NCBI RefSeq assembly: GCF_003259375.1 | Contig: NZ_QLLN01000002.1 | Coordinates: 1 to 64,000, forward strand | Direction: 5' to 3' | Length of the DNA: 64,000 nt | Source of the DNA: Arenibacter echinorum | GTDB lineage: Bacteria; Bacteroidota; Bacteroidia; Flavobacteriales; Flavobacteriaceae | In this document: positions 1 through 7,310 of the stretch, one piece after another | How the letters are laid out: each line of letters begins with the position of its first letter | Position numbering within the stretch: position 1 is the stretch's first letter | Translations under genes and position numbers: made by a program | Notes under the pieces: generated by a model | Databases searched by the model: none | What the model was told of the DNA's origin: nothing | Seen by the model: only the letters and a program-made list of their open reading frames with translations

Positions 1-25
1 TGTACGTCCCTGATATAGGTTGACC
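1..25 (+). repeat. Left terminal inverted repeat of the IS3-family element
   Basis: The repeat begins TGTACGTCCCTGAT and ends GTTGACC. The same ends read on the minus strand from 1316 back to 1292, with a divergent block in the middle. Confidence 0.85.
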
Positions 26-44
26 ACTTAAAGAGTGGAAAACT

Positions 45-443
45 ATGAAAGCAAACATACGGAGTATCCGCAAACAGCGTAAATACTCGGAAGAATTCAA
101 AAGACGTCTTGTTTCGGATTTCGAGAAAGGCAAGTTCAGTGTTCCCCAACTGGAGAAACTGCATGGGGTCCCCCACGCAACAATTTATCGGTGGATCTAT
201 AAATTCTCTATCTTTAATGAAAGTGGATTTAGAGTTATCGAGATGAAGGACAGTAGCAACAAAAAGATGAAGGAGCTGGAAGCCCGCGTAAAAGAGCTGG
301 AGCGTACAGTGGGCCGTAAGCAGATCATGATCGATTATCTGGAGAAGATGATGGAGATCGCCAAGGACGAACTCGATATCGACATCAAAAAAAACTTCGG
401 CACCCCACAATCAACTGGTTCCGGGAAAACAAACAAAAAGTGA
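45..443 (+). CDS. IS3-family transposase OrfA (DNA-binding subunit)
   Basis: A 132-residue protein with a helix-turn-helix of the transposase type (about residues 15-52, EEFKRRLV ... HATIYRWI), followed by a leucine-zipper-like coiled coil (about residues 72-105, KELEARVKELERTV). In this family OrfA binds the inverted repeats, and the zipper mediates multimerisation and contact with OrfB. The end overlaps the start of orfB. The codons just before the stop read AAC AAA AAG TGA, an A-rich stretch suited to a -1 slip, so an OrfAB fusion transposase is likely made by programmed frameshifting. The heptamer is C AAA AAG rather than the classic A AAA AAG, so efficiency is uncertain. Confidence 0.9.
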   Translation: MKANIRSIRKQRKYSEEFKRRLVSDFEKGKFSVPQLEKLHGVPHATIYRWIYKFSIFNESGFRVIEMKDSSNKKMKELEARVKELERTVGRKQIMIDYLEKMMEIAKDELDIDIKKNFGTPQSTGSGKTNKK

Positions 444-1288
444 GTTTTTCCATGAACGATCTGTACAAGGAAGCCGGCCTGAGCAAACAGGCCGTCCTTC
501 AGTACGGCGCACGGCAGAAGATCTTTGACGAGAAGGTCCGCCAGATGGTCCTCGAGGCGGATGAGCTCCGGGAAGACCATCCAGGTTGTGGGGTGGAGAA
601 AATGTACCATACCCTTAGGCCCGATTTTATAGGAAGGGACAGGTTCGTGGAACTGATGATGGAACTGGGATATAGGTTGAAGCGCAAAAAGAACTATAGA
701 AGGACGACCATTGCCTCCAAGATATATTATCCCAACCTTATCAAAGGTATGGAGGTGGACCGCCCATCGATGGTCTGGCAATCCGATATTACGTACATCC
801 CAATTGGTGGCAAGCACTATTACGCCGTTTTCATAATCGATGTCTATACCAAGAAGATCGTAGGACACAAGGTCTCCGACAATATGAGGGCACAGGCAAA
901 TATGGATGCACTGAACAGGGCACTTAACGAGAATGCCGCTCCTATGTACCACCACAGCGACAGGGGAAGCCAATATACCTACAAAGGTTATATAGGCCTT
1001 CTCAAGAAAAACGGAAGCAGGATAAGCATGGCGCTATCGGCCCAGGACAATGCCTATGCGGAGCGCATAAACAGGACCATAAAAGAAGAGTACCTGGACC
1101 ACTGGAAACCAAAGGACTTTGGACAGTTAAAAAGAATGACGGCCAAAGCTGTAAAGAATTACAACAGTAAAAGATTACATAATAACAATAATAGAATGAG
1201 CCCTGAAAAGTTCATAGGCCAATTTCCTTTGTTGAGGCCTCAACAAAGGAAATTGATGACTATTTTTGACAATCAATTAGTAAATTAA
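440..1288 (+). CDS. IS3-family transposase OrfB (DDE catalytic domain)
   Basis: A 282-residue integrase-core (rve) protein. Catalytic acidic residues are visible as D116 (WQSDITYI), D174 (HHSDRGSQYT) and E208 (DNAYAER), with 33 residues between the last two, slightly less than the usual 35. The N-terminal 100 residues match the HTH_21-type region of IS3 OrfB proteins. An independent start would be the GTG at 440, inside the orfA stop region (GTGA overlap). It lies in the -1 frame relative to orfA, so expression as an OrfAB fusion is the more likely route. The frame is intact to its stop. Confidence 0.9.
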   Translation: MSFSMNDLYKEAGLSKQAVLQYGARQKIFDEKVRQMVLEADELREDHPGCGVEKMYHTLRPDFIGRDRFVELMMELGYRLKRKKNYRRTTIASKIYYPNLIKGMEVDRPSMVWQSDITYIPIGGKHYYAVFIIDVYTKKIVGHKVSDNMRAQANMDALNRALNENAAPMYHHSDRGSQYTYKGYIGLLKKNGSRISMALSAQDNAYAERINRTIKEEYLDHWKPKDFGQLKRMTAKAVKNYNSKRLHNNNNRMSPEKFIGQFPLLRPQQRKLMTIFDNQLVN

Positions 1289-1291
1289 ATC

Positions 1292-1316
1292 GGTCAACTC
1301 TAATCAGGGATGTTCA
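1292..1316 (-). repeat. Right terminal inverted repeat of the IS3-family element
   Basis: Read on the minus strand it begins TGAACATCCCTGAT and ends GTTGACC, pairing with the left repeat at 19 of 25 positions. It lies just behind the orfB stop codon. Confidence 0.85.
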
Positions 1317-1382
1317 TAAAAAGAACAATCATCTATTTGGAATTTTAATCTACCCCACACCATATATAGCAAGGCAAAAAGG

Positions 1383-1856
1383 TTAATTCAATTCCCAAAT
1401 CTTATAATTAAGAGCCGTAGCAAAACATACCCAAAGTAGGTAAGGAATCAATAGTAAGGCGGCAGTATTGCTCACCACTTTAAACCATTTAATGGTAAAG
1501 ATCAAAAGCACCAATAATGCCAATATAACCAGTAAGGCAGCGAAAGGATTCTTAAATCCAAAGAAAATTATACTCCAAAGCGCATTGAACAGCAACTGTA
1601 TCCCGAAATGGTATAGGGCCGTTTTTACCCAAATATGATAAAACCCTTTGGCCCAAACAATTCCAGCGGCCACTCCCATCATTATATAGAGCACGGTCCA
1701 GACCGGAGCAAAAATCCAATTGGGCGGGTTAAAACTTGGCTTATTCAATTCCAAATACCAATCATTTACCGAAGATTGCGTGGCAAAACTGGATAAAAAG
1801 CCAATGGTTAAACATACGGTTACCGAAATTGCGATATAGGTAAGTTGCTTTTTCAA
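1383..1856 (-). CDS. tspO: TspO/MBR-family tryptophan-rich membrane protein
   Basis: A 157-residue protein with five predicted membrane helices, the usual TspO topology and length. The family signature is present: LNKPSFNPP followed by WIFAPVWTVLYIMMGVAAG, and NALWSIIFF further on. TspO proteins bind tetrapyrroles and other small hydrophobic ligands and are linked to stress responses; the substrate here is not known. It is divergent from mvaD and separated by about 95 bp, so the two promoters share that gap. Confidence 0.88.
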   Translation of the reverse strand: MKKQLTYIAISVTVCLTIGFLSSFATQSSVNDWYLELNKPSFNPPNWIFAPVWTVLYIMMGVAAGIVWAKGFYHIWVKTALYHFGIQLLFNALWSIIFFGFKNPFAALLVILALLVLLIFTIKWFKVVSNTAALLLIPYLLWVCFATALNYKIWELN

Positions 1857-1925
1857 GGATTGGTTGTTTACGCCCTAAATTAACAATTTATTTTAACAGG
1901 ATCTACAGTAAAACTACTTAAAAGC

Positions 1926-1933
1926 TATCTTTG
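1926..1933 (+). promoter_or_regulatory. Candidate Bacteroidota -7 element for mvaD
   Basis: TATCTTTG matches the TAnnTTTG consensus of the main flavobacterial sigma factor and lies 17 bp before the mvaD ATG. No clear TTG -33 element is seen at the expected spacing. Confidence 0.5.
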
Positions 1934-1950
1934 CACAAATTGTTTCCAAT

Positions 1951-3033
1951 ATGACCGATAAAGACTTTATCCCTTCCACTTATACCACAGACAAAACGGA
2001 AGGAAAAGTTACTTATAAATCGCCCAGTAATATCGCCTTGGTAAAATACTGGGGGAAAAAGGAACATCAGATTCCCGCCAACCCATCCATCAGCTTTACC
2101 CTGGATACCTGTGCTACCACTACAACGGTCAGCTATAAAAAATTAAATAATAAGGCATCCGACTTTTCTTTTGACCTACTTTTCGATGGTAGGTCCAAAG
2201 AAGATTTTAAACCCAAAATAAGCACATTTCTTAAACGGACGGAAAAATATTTGCCATTTTTAAAGTCCTATCATTTTACCATAGAAACTTCCAATTCCTT
2301 TCCCCACAGCAGCGGTATAGCCTCTTCGGCCAGTGGAATGTCTGCCTTGGCACTGTGCCTCATGGAACTGGAAAGGGAACTAAACCCCAATATGGATAGC
2401 GCTTTTTTTAAAAGAAAGGCTTCTTTTTTGGCACGTTTGGGATCTGGGAGTGCCTGCCGGAGTATTGAAGGGAACCTAATGCAATGGGGGGCACAGAAGG
2501 ACACCCAGGAGAGTTCCGATCTATACGCCATTAAATATCCCTACAAGGTAAACCCTATTTTTAATAACTATCAGGATTCCATCCTTTTGGTGGACAAAGG
2601 ATCCAAACAAGTGAGCAGTAGTCTTGGCCATGATTTAATGCATGATCATCCCTTTGCGGAACAACGGTTCGACCAAGCGCATAAAAATCTGACCAAATTA
2701 AAAAGGATTTTTGAAGAGGGCGATTTGTTGGAATTTATCAAAATTGTAGAAAGTGAAGCCCTCACCCTACACGCCATGATGATGACAAGTATGCCGTATT
2801 TTATATTGATGAAACCCAATACCTTGGAAATTATCAATAAAATATGGGCCTTTAGGGAATCGTCCAAAACCCATGTTTGTTTTACCCTGGATGCAGGGGC
2901 CAACGTGCATGTGCTATATCCTGAAAACGAAAAGGAAAAAGTTTATCAATTTATTAATAATGAGTTGGTTGCATATTGTGAAAACGGGCAGTATATTTGC
3001 GATCAAATTGGAAATGGAGCAGAAAAGCTGTAA
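1951..3033 (+). CDS. mvaD: Diphosphomevalonate decarboxylase
   Basis: A GHMP-kinase superfamily enzyme of 360 residues. It converts mevalonate 5-diphosphate to isopentenyl diphosphate with ATP, the last step of the mevalonate pathway. The N-terminal signature is at residues 24-36 (SPSNIALVKYWGK), the glycine/serine-rich ATP loop at 121-131 (SGIASSASGM), and the LGSGSACRS motif around 163-171. The conserved DAGAN segment near residue 315 fits the decarboxylase C-terminal motif. The next gene is a mevalonate kinase-like protein, so two pathway steps are adjacent. Confidence 0.95.
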   Translation: MTDKDFIPSTYTTDKTEGKVTYKSPSNIALVKYWGKKEHQIPANPSISFTLDTCATTTTVSYKKLNNKASDFSFDLLFDGRSKEDFKPKISTFLKRTEKYLPFLKSYHFTIETSNSFPHSSGIASSASGMSALALCLMELERELNPNMDSAFFKRKASFLARLGSGSACRSIEGNLMQWGAQKDTQESSDLYAIKYPYKVNPIFNNYQDSILLVDKGSKQVSSSLGHDLMHDHPFAEQRFDQAHKNLTKLKRIFEEGDLLEFIKIVESEALTLHAMMMTSMPYFILMKPNTLEIINKIWAFRESSKTHVCFTLDAGANVHVLYPENEKEKVYQFINNELVAYCENGQYICDQIGNGAEKL

Positions 3034-3150
3034 TTTTCATATGAAAAATGAATAATTAATAGTCAGATATTACGTTAGTTATTCAATCATATTGATTTTT
3101 ATTTTAATGCCCTTGCAAGAGTTTAAATTATTTATGTTTATCTTAAAGAA

Positions 3151-4089
3151 ATGAAAGGACCGTTATTTTACTCTAAAATTCTACTTTTTGGGGAATATGG
3201 AATCATTAAGGATTCCAAAGGACTTTCCATACCCTATAATTTTTTTAAAGGGGCACTAAAATCTAAAAATAAGGATTCTGAGGCGGCTAAGAAGTCGAAC
3301 GCCAGCCTTAAGGCCTTTGCGGAATATTTGAAAGACCTGCAGAAGAAAGACCATAAATTGGTGACTTTTGATCTGGAGGCCTTAAATAAGGATGTAGCTA
3401 ACGGTATGTATTTTGACAGTTCCATTCCACAAGGATATGGCGTTGGTAGTAGTGGTGCCCTGGTGGCGGCTATTTACGATAAATATGCTATCGAAAAAAT
3501 TACCGTTTTAGAGAATCTTACCCGGGAAAAATTATTAAAATTGAAGACTATTTTTGGAAAAATGGAATCGTTTTTCCACGGTAAATCTTCAGGCCTTGAC
3601 CCTCTGAACAGCTATTTAAGCCTGCCTATTCTAATAAATTCCCAGGACAATATAGAATCTACCAGCATTCCATCACAAAACTTGGATGGCAAGGGGGCCG
3701 TATTCCTGTTGGATAGTGGAAGTACGGGTGAAACCGCGCCTATGGTACACTTGTTTATGGAACAAATGAAACATGAAGGATTCCGGGCCATGCTAAAGGA
3801 TCAGTTTATTAAACATACGGATGCCTGCGTGGAGGATTTTATAAATGGGAACGTAAAATCGCTCTTCGGGAACTTAAAGCAGTTGTCGCATGTGGTACTA
3901 GACAATTTTAAGCCTATGATACCCGTGGAATTCCATAAACTATGGAAACAGGGAATAGACACAAACGACTATTATTTAAAACTATGTGGTTCCGGTGGCG
4001 GAGGTTACATTTTAGGATTTACCGAAGACATCAACAAAGCCAAAAAAGCCCTGAAGGGCTATAATTTAGAAGTGGTATACAACTTCTAA
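3151..4089 (+). CDS. mvk: Mevalonate kinase-like GHMP kinase
   Basis: A 312-residue GHMP kinase. It shows the N-terminal KILLFGEYG motif (about 9-17), the ATP-binding PQGYGVGSSGA loop (93-103), a GLDPLNSYLS segment with the probable catalytic Asp, and a C-terminal LCGSGGGG loop. These fit mevalonate kinase; the position between mvaD and a prenyltransferase supports a role in isoprenoid precursor synthesis. Phosphomevalonate kinase is the main alternative, but the KILLFGEY start and DPLNSY motif favour mevalonate kinase. The 117-bp gap behind mvaD may hold its own promoter. Confidence 0.85.
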   Translation: MKGPLFYSKILLFGEYGIIKDSKGLSIPYNFFKGALKSKNKDSEAAKKSNASLKAFAEYLKDLQKKDHKLVTFDLEALNKDVANGMYFDSSIPQGYGVGSSGALVAAIYDKYAIEKITVLENLTREKLLKLKTIFGKMESFFHGKSSGLDPLNSYLSLPILINSQDNIESTSIPSQNLDGKGAVFLLDSGSTGETAPMVHLFMEQMKHEGFRAMLKDQFIKHTDACVEDFINGNVKSLFGNLKQLSHVVLDNFKPMIPVEFHKLWKQGIDTNDYYLKLCGSGGGGYILGFTEDINKAKKALKGYNLEVVYNF

Positions 4090-4100
4090 CCTTCTCCTTT

Positions 4101-5006
4101 ATGCTTAGTAGAAAAAACAAGCTCTTGCTATTAAAGTTTCTGAGCCTGTTTTCTGTGGTCAGAGGATACAACATTCTTATGATCATTTTGGCTCAGTACC
4201 TAGCCTCCATATATATTTTAGCTCCCCATTTACCCTTGCGTAAGGTAGTTTTTGATGGCAACCTGTTCGTTATTGTGCTCAGTTCGGCCTTGGTAATAGC
4301 AGCAGGATATATCATCAACAATTTCTACGATGCGGAAAAAGACCTGATCAACAAACCTAGAAAGAGTATGCTGGATCGCCTGGTAAGCCAACGTACCAAG
4401 CTCACCACTTATTTTGTATTGAATTTTCTTTCTGTATTTTTTGCCAGCTATGTATCCTTTAAGGCAGTTGTATTCTTTTCTGCCTATATTTTTGGCATAT
4501 GGTTCTATTCCCACAAATTAAAGAAAGTTCCTTTTTTGGGCAATTTCGTTTCCGCCACTCTGGCCATTGCTCCATTTTTTGCTGTTTTTGTGTACTACAA
4601 GAACTTTGACACTGTAATTTTTGTGCATGCCCTTTTTCTTTTCCTATTGATTTTGGCCAGGGAAATGATCAAAGACCTGGAAAATATGGCCGGGGATATG
4701 GCCCAGAACTACAAGACCATCCCCATCCTGTACGGGGCAAAATTCTCGAAGATCTGCATCTCCATTTTGATTGGCCTAACACTGCTTCCCGCCTTTCTTT
4801 TGATAGAATATTTTGATGTAGGCTATATGTACCTCTATTTTATAGGTTGCATTTTTTTGCTTTTTGGATTTTTGATCCTTTTGGTAAAATCCAACAGCAA
4901 AAAACACTACGTATGGCTGCACAACATCCTAAAGCTGATCATCATACTGGGAGTGTTCAGTATTTTATTGATCAATGTTGATCTGGTATTGAACAGAATT
5001 CTCTAA
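4101..5006 (+). CDS. UbiA-family prenyltransferase (geranylgeranylglycerol-phosphate geranylgeranyltransferase-like)
   Basis: A 301-residue polytopic membrane protein with about eight helices. The first Asp-rich motif of UbiA enzymes is N73-x3-D77-x3-D81 (NNFYDAEKD). The second is around D192-D199 (REMIKDLENMAGD). These motifs bind Mg-prenyl diphosphate. It follows the mevalonate kinase gene by 11 bp, so it is likely co-transcribed with it. Close flavobacterial relatives are usually annotated as DGGGP synthase-like, meaning an ether-lipid prenyl transfer. Menaquinone or heme side-chain prenylation is the alternative, and the acceptor cannot be read from the sequence. Confidence 0.8.
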   Translation: MLSRKNKLLLLKFLSLFSVVRGYNILMIILAQYLASIYILAPHLPLRKVVFDGNLFVIVLSSALVIAAGYIINNFYDAEKDLINKPRKSMLDRLVSQRTKLTTYFVLNFLSVFFASYVSFKAVVFFSAYIFGIWFYSHKLKKVPFLGNFVSATLAIAPFFAVFVYYKNFDTVIFVHALFLFLLILAREMIKDLENMAGDMAQNYKTIPILYGAKFSKICISILIGLTLLPAFLLIEYFDVGYMYLYFIGCIFLLFGFLILLVKSNSKKHYVWLHNILKLIIILGVFSILLINVDLVLNRIL

Positions 5007-5054
5007 GAATCACTAATAACCGCTACAATAGCTTATACATACCATTTCCTTTGC

Positions 5055-5062
5055 TACCTTTG
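5055..5062 (+). promoter_or_regulatory. Candidate -7 element for rluB
   Basis: TACCTTTG fits TAnnTTTG and lies 18 bp before the rluB ATG. The -33 element is not obvious. Confidence 0.5.
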
Positions 5063-5080
5063 CAATAAATTACAGTATAT

Positions 5081-5923
5081 ATGAGTAGGTCAGATTCCAA
5101 CAACGACAAAAAAGCATCAGGAAGACAAGGGGGCACTTTTAGAAAAAAGAGCCATGCAAGGGGCAACGCCCCAATAAGAAAGAAAACGGAAGCAAAACCA
5201 CCATCCGATCCCAATGTAATGCGTTTAAATCGTTATGTGGCCAACTCTGGTGTTTGTTCGCGTAGAGATGCAGACATCTATATCTCTGCCGGAAACATCA
5301 CCGTAAATGGTAAGCCAATTACGGAAATGGGCTACAAGGTAAAACTGACCGATGAAGTAAAATTTGATGGCCGTTTGCTAAATCCAGAGAAAAAGGAATA
5401 CGTACTGCTTAACAAACCCAAGGATTTTGTTACCTCACCAAAGGATGAGCACGGAAAAAGAACTGTAGCCTCCCTAATTTCCAATGCCTCCAAATCCAAA
5501 CTTTCTGTTGTTGGGAGAATGGACAAGAACACTACCGGACTTTTGTTGTTTACCAATGATGGGGAAATGACGAAGCGACTTACAAAACCGAAAAACGGAC
5601 TTCGCAAAATATACCACGTAGAGCTGAACAAAAACTTAAGGGGCGAGGACCTTATTAAGATCAAGGAAGGCATTTCTATAGAGGACAGCGTGGTTCGGGT
5701 AGATGATGTAAGTTTTATTGAAAACGCCCCTAAGCGCGAGGTAGGCATAGAACTCAAGAGCACACGTAACAAAATTGTACGTCGTATTTTTGAAGAATTG
5801 GAATACGAGGTCGTAAAATTGGATAGGGTGGTCTATGCCGGACTAACCAAAAAAGATCTTCCCCGTGGGCACTGGAGACATCTTACACCTCAGGAAGTCA
5901 TTAATTTGGGGATGATAAAATAA
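5081..5923 (+). CDS. rluB: 23S rRNA pseudouridine synthase, RsuA/RluB family
   Basis: A 280-residue protein. An S4 RNA-binding domain (about 46-95, RLNRYVANSGVCSRRDAD) is followed by the pseudouridine synthase core. The catalytic motif GRMDKNTTGLLLFTND contains the presumed nucleophile D148. RluB modifies U2605 of 23S rRNA in E. coli; RluE/RluF/RsuA are close relatives, but the S4 domain and length favour RluB. A basic, low-complexity N-terminal tail of about 45 residues (KKSHARGNAP, rich in K, R, S and G) is typical of Bacteroidota members and may add RNA affinity. Confidence 0.88.
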   Translation: MSRSDSNNDKKASGRQGGTFRKKSHARGNAPIRKKTEAKPPSDPNVMRLNRYVANSGVCSRRDADIYISAGNITVNGKPITEMGYKVKLTDEVKFDGRLLNPEKKEYVLLNKPKDFVTSPKDEHGKRTVASLISNASKSKLSVVGRMDKNTTGLLLFTNDGEMTKRLTKPKNGLRKIYHVELNKNLRGEDLIKIKEGISIEDSVVRVDDVSFIENAPKREVGIELKSTRNKIVRRIFEELEYEVVKLDRVVYAGLTKKDLPRGHWRHLTPQEVINLGMIK

Positions 5924-6072
5924 CCCCTAATAAATATTTTCCTTATAGCCATTATTCGATTTCATTTATTGAAGGTAAATTCCATATCACCCAGTTGGAA
6001 AGTATATTTTGTTGTTAACATTATTATAGCGTACGTAGATTTTTGTTGATCTTTAACATTAAATAACCAACT

Positions 6073-6291
6073 ATGAATACTAAAAAAGTAATAGGAATAC
6101 TTCTAATTATTGGCGGCATAGCCCTAGGGTATTTAGGCTTTAATAAAATAGATAATAGCGGGGCCTCTATAAAGGTGTTGGATATAGAACTCGATGTTTC
6201 CGATAAAGGGAGCAAACAACAAGGATATATCTATTTGGGATTAGGTATACTTTTGGTTGCTGGGGGTGTCTATACTGTGAATAAGAAATAA
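6073..6291 (+). CDS. Small two-helix membrane protein, DUF3185-like
   Basis: A 72-residue protein with a helix near the N-terminus (IGILLIIGGIALGYLGF) and one near the C-terminus (GYIYLGLGILLVAGGVYTV), joined by an acidic loop. The arrangement resembles DUF3185 proteins. The function is unknown. It stands alone between rluB and a repeat-rich gap. Confidence 0.7.
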   Translation: MNTKKVIGILLIIGGIALGYLGFNKIDNSGASIKVLDIELDVSDKGSKQQGYIYLGLGILLVAGGVYTVNKK

Positions 6292-6855
6292 CACCTTGGA
6301 ATCATTATAGCTCAAATAATTAAAGTTGACAGGGCCTTACAAGATATAGGTCAGTAATTGAATCAAATACATTTGCTAATTCCATAAAGGCATTGAATTT
6401 GATTTCAGAATAGTTTACCCAGAAAAAATAACCGCAATATTTTCCACTCCTGATACGCGAAGTGAACTTGGCTAGAAACCATGGTACATCTTGTAAGAAA
6501 TCTATCCTTTTGGAAACAACGCTCTACCCGACAAATTTTTGTCATTGCGAGCCTGTCTAGCCGTCAGGCAGGTGAAACGCGGCAATCTGTTTAAAGGATG
6601 GAATTGCTTTGCTACGACTGCAACTCACACTGTCGGTTATGGGCACTTTTCACTGTACACTTACCACTGAATTCTGTTCACTTATTACTGTTCACTCATT
6701 ACTGTTCACTGAACACTCGATATTGTTTATTGTTGATTGCTAATTGTTCATTGCCCAAAGTTGAACCTTGAACCAATAATGGATAAAAAGGAATTGCTAT
6801 ATTAGGCTATTATATAGGCGTTTTAATCCTCAAAGCGGTGTCCTCTAAAGAAACA
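6292..6855. repeat. Intergenic gap with two interspersed repeat types
   Basis: No gene is seen. About 6517-6608 holds a structured repeat (CGCTCTACC ... GCGAG ... AGGCAGG ... GCGGCAATC) that recurs at 10940-11053. About 6640-6770 holds degenerate heptanucleotide repeats that read ACAGTGA/ACAGTAA/ACAATAA on the minus strand, and near 6765 there is a short GTTGAACCTTGAACC stretch related to the tandem repeat at 11228. The first 200 bp show nothing recognisable. Confidence 0.75.
6517..6608. repeat. Copy 1 of a structured interspersed repeat
   Basis: It has the same ordered blocks as the copy at 10940-11053, with a shorter central stem. It sits in the gap upstream of the GNAT gene. Confidence 0.65.
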
Positions 6856-7305
6856 ATGATCGAAAAAATAGACCATTCCGAAATTTCCAATGCAGAAAAA
6901 ATTCACGCGATTTTTCAAGTATCCTATCGCATTGAGGCCGAATTATTGGGTGTTACGGATTTTCCTCCTTTAAAAAGAAGCATTGTAGATTTTCTAAATA
7001 GCGACACCCTTTTCTATGTCCTCTGGAAGGAGGGTATTTTGGCCGCTGCAGTTGAAATAGACCTACTTGAAAACACGCTTGATATCTGTAGCCTGGTAGT
7101 ACATCCTAAATATTTTAGGCAGGGAATAGCCCAAAAAATATTACTGTTCCTTGAAAACTATGATGATTCCGCGACCCTTATTGTGGAAACTGGTTGGGCC
7201 AATGCACCGGCAATAGCTTTATACAAGAAGTTTGGTTTTCATGAGACAAGTCAATATATAAATACCGGCGGCATCAAAAAAACATGCTTTAGCAAAACAA
7301 AATAG
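6856..7305 (+). CDS. GNAT-family N-acetyltransferase
   Basis: A protein of about 150 residues with a single GNAT domain. The acetyl-CoA-binding strand and loop read CSLVVHPKYFRQGIAQKIL (V...RxxGxA type), and the C-terminal NAPAIALYKKFGFHE motif is typical. A GTG start at 6838 would add six residues, but the ATG at 6856 gives a more usual start. The substrate is unknown. It lies 5 bp before a secreted BNR-repeat gene and may share its transcript. Confidence 0.75.
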   Translation: MIEKIDHSEISNAEKIHAIFQVSYRIEAELLGVTDFPPLKRSIVDFLNSDTLFYVLWKEGILAAAVEIDLLENTLDICSLVVHPKYFRQGIAQKILLFLENYDDSATLIVETGWANAPAIALYKKFGFHETSQYINTGGIKKTCFSKTK

Positions 7306-7310
7306 AGAAA

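Larger units (their letters stand above)
1..1316 (+). mobile_element. IS3-family insertion sequence, apparently complete
   Basis: The element is bounded by imperfect 25-bp terminal inverted repeats at 1-25 and 1292-1316. They match at 19 of 25 positions and begin TG / end CA, as IS3-family elements do. It encloses two overlapping transposase frames, orfA and orfB. The left end is the first base of the window, so the left flanking target duplication cannot be seen; the bases after 1316 are taaaa. Both reading frames are intact, so the copy could be active. The neighbour to the right is a minus-strand TspO gene whose stop is about 65 bp from the element, so no gene on that side is visibly broken. 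Confidence 0.9.

Noticed and set aside
335..973. 212-codon open frame on the minus strand inside the IS element
   Set aside because: It is fully antisense to the transposase genes, and has no recognisable domain. Intact DDE motifs on the plus strand explain the open frame.
6292..6855. tRNA genes in the repeat-rich gaps
   Set aside because: The folded repeats lack a T-loop GTTCGAATC-type box and acceptor pairing; no tRNA was seen in any gap by eye, though a tRNA scan would be decisive.
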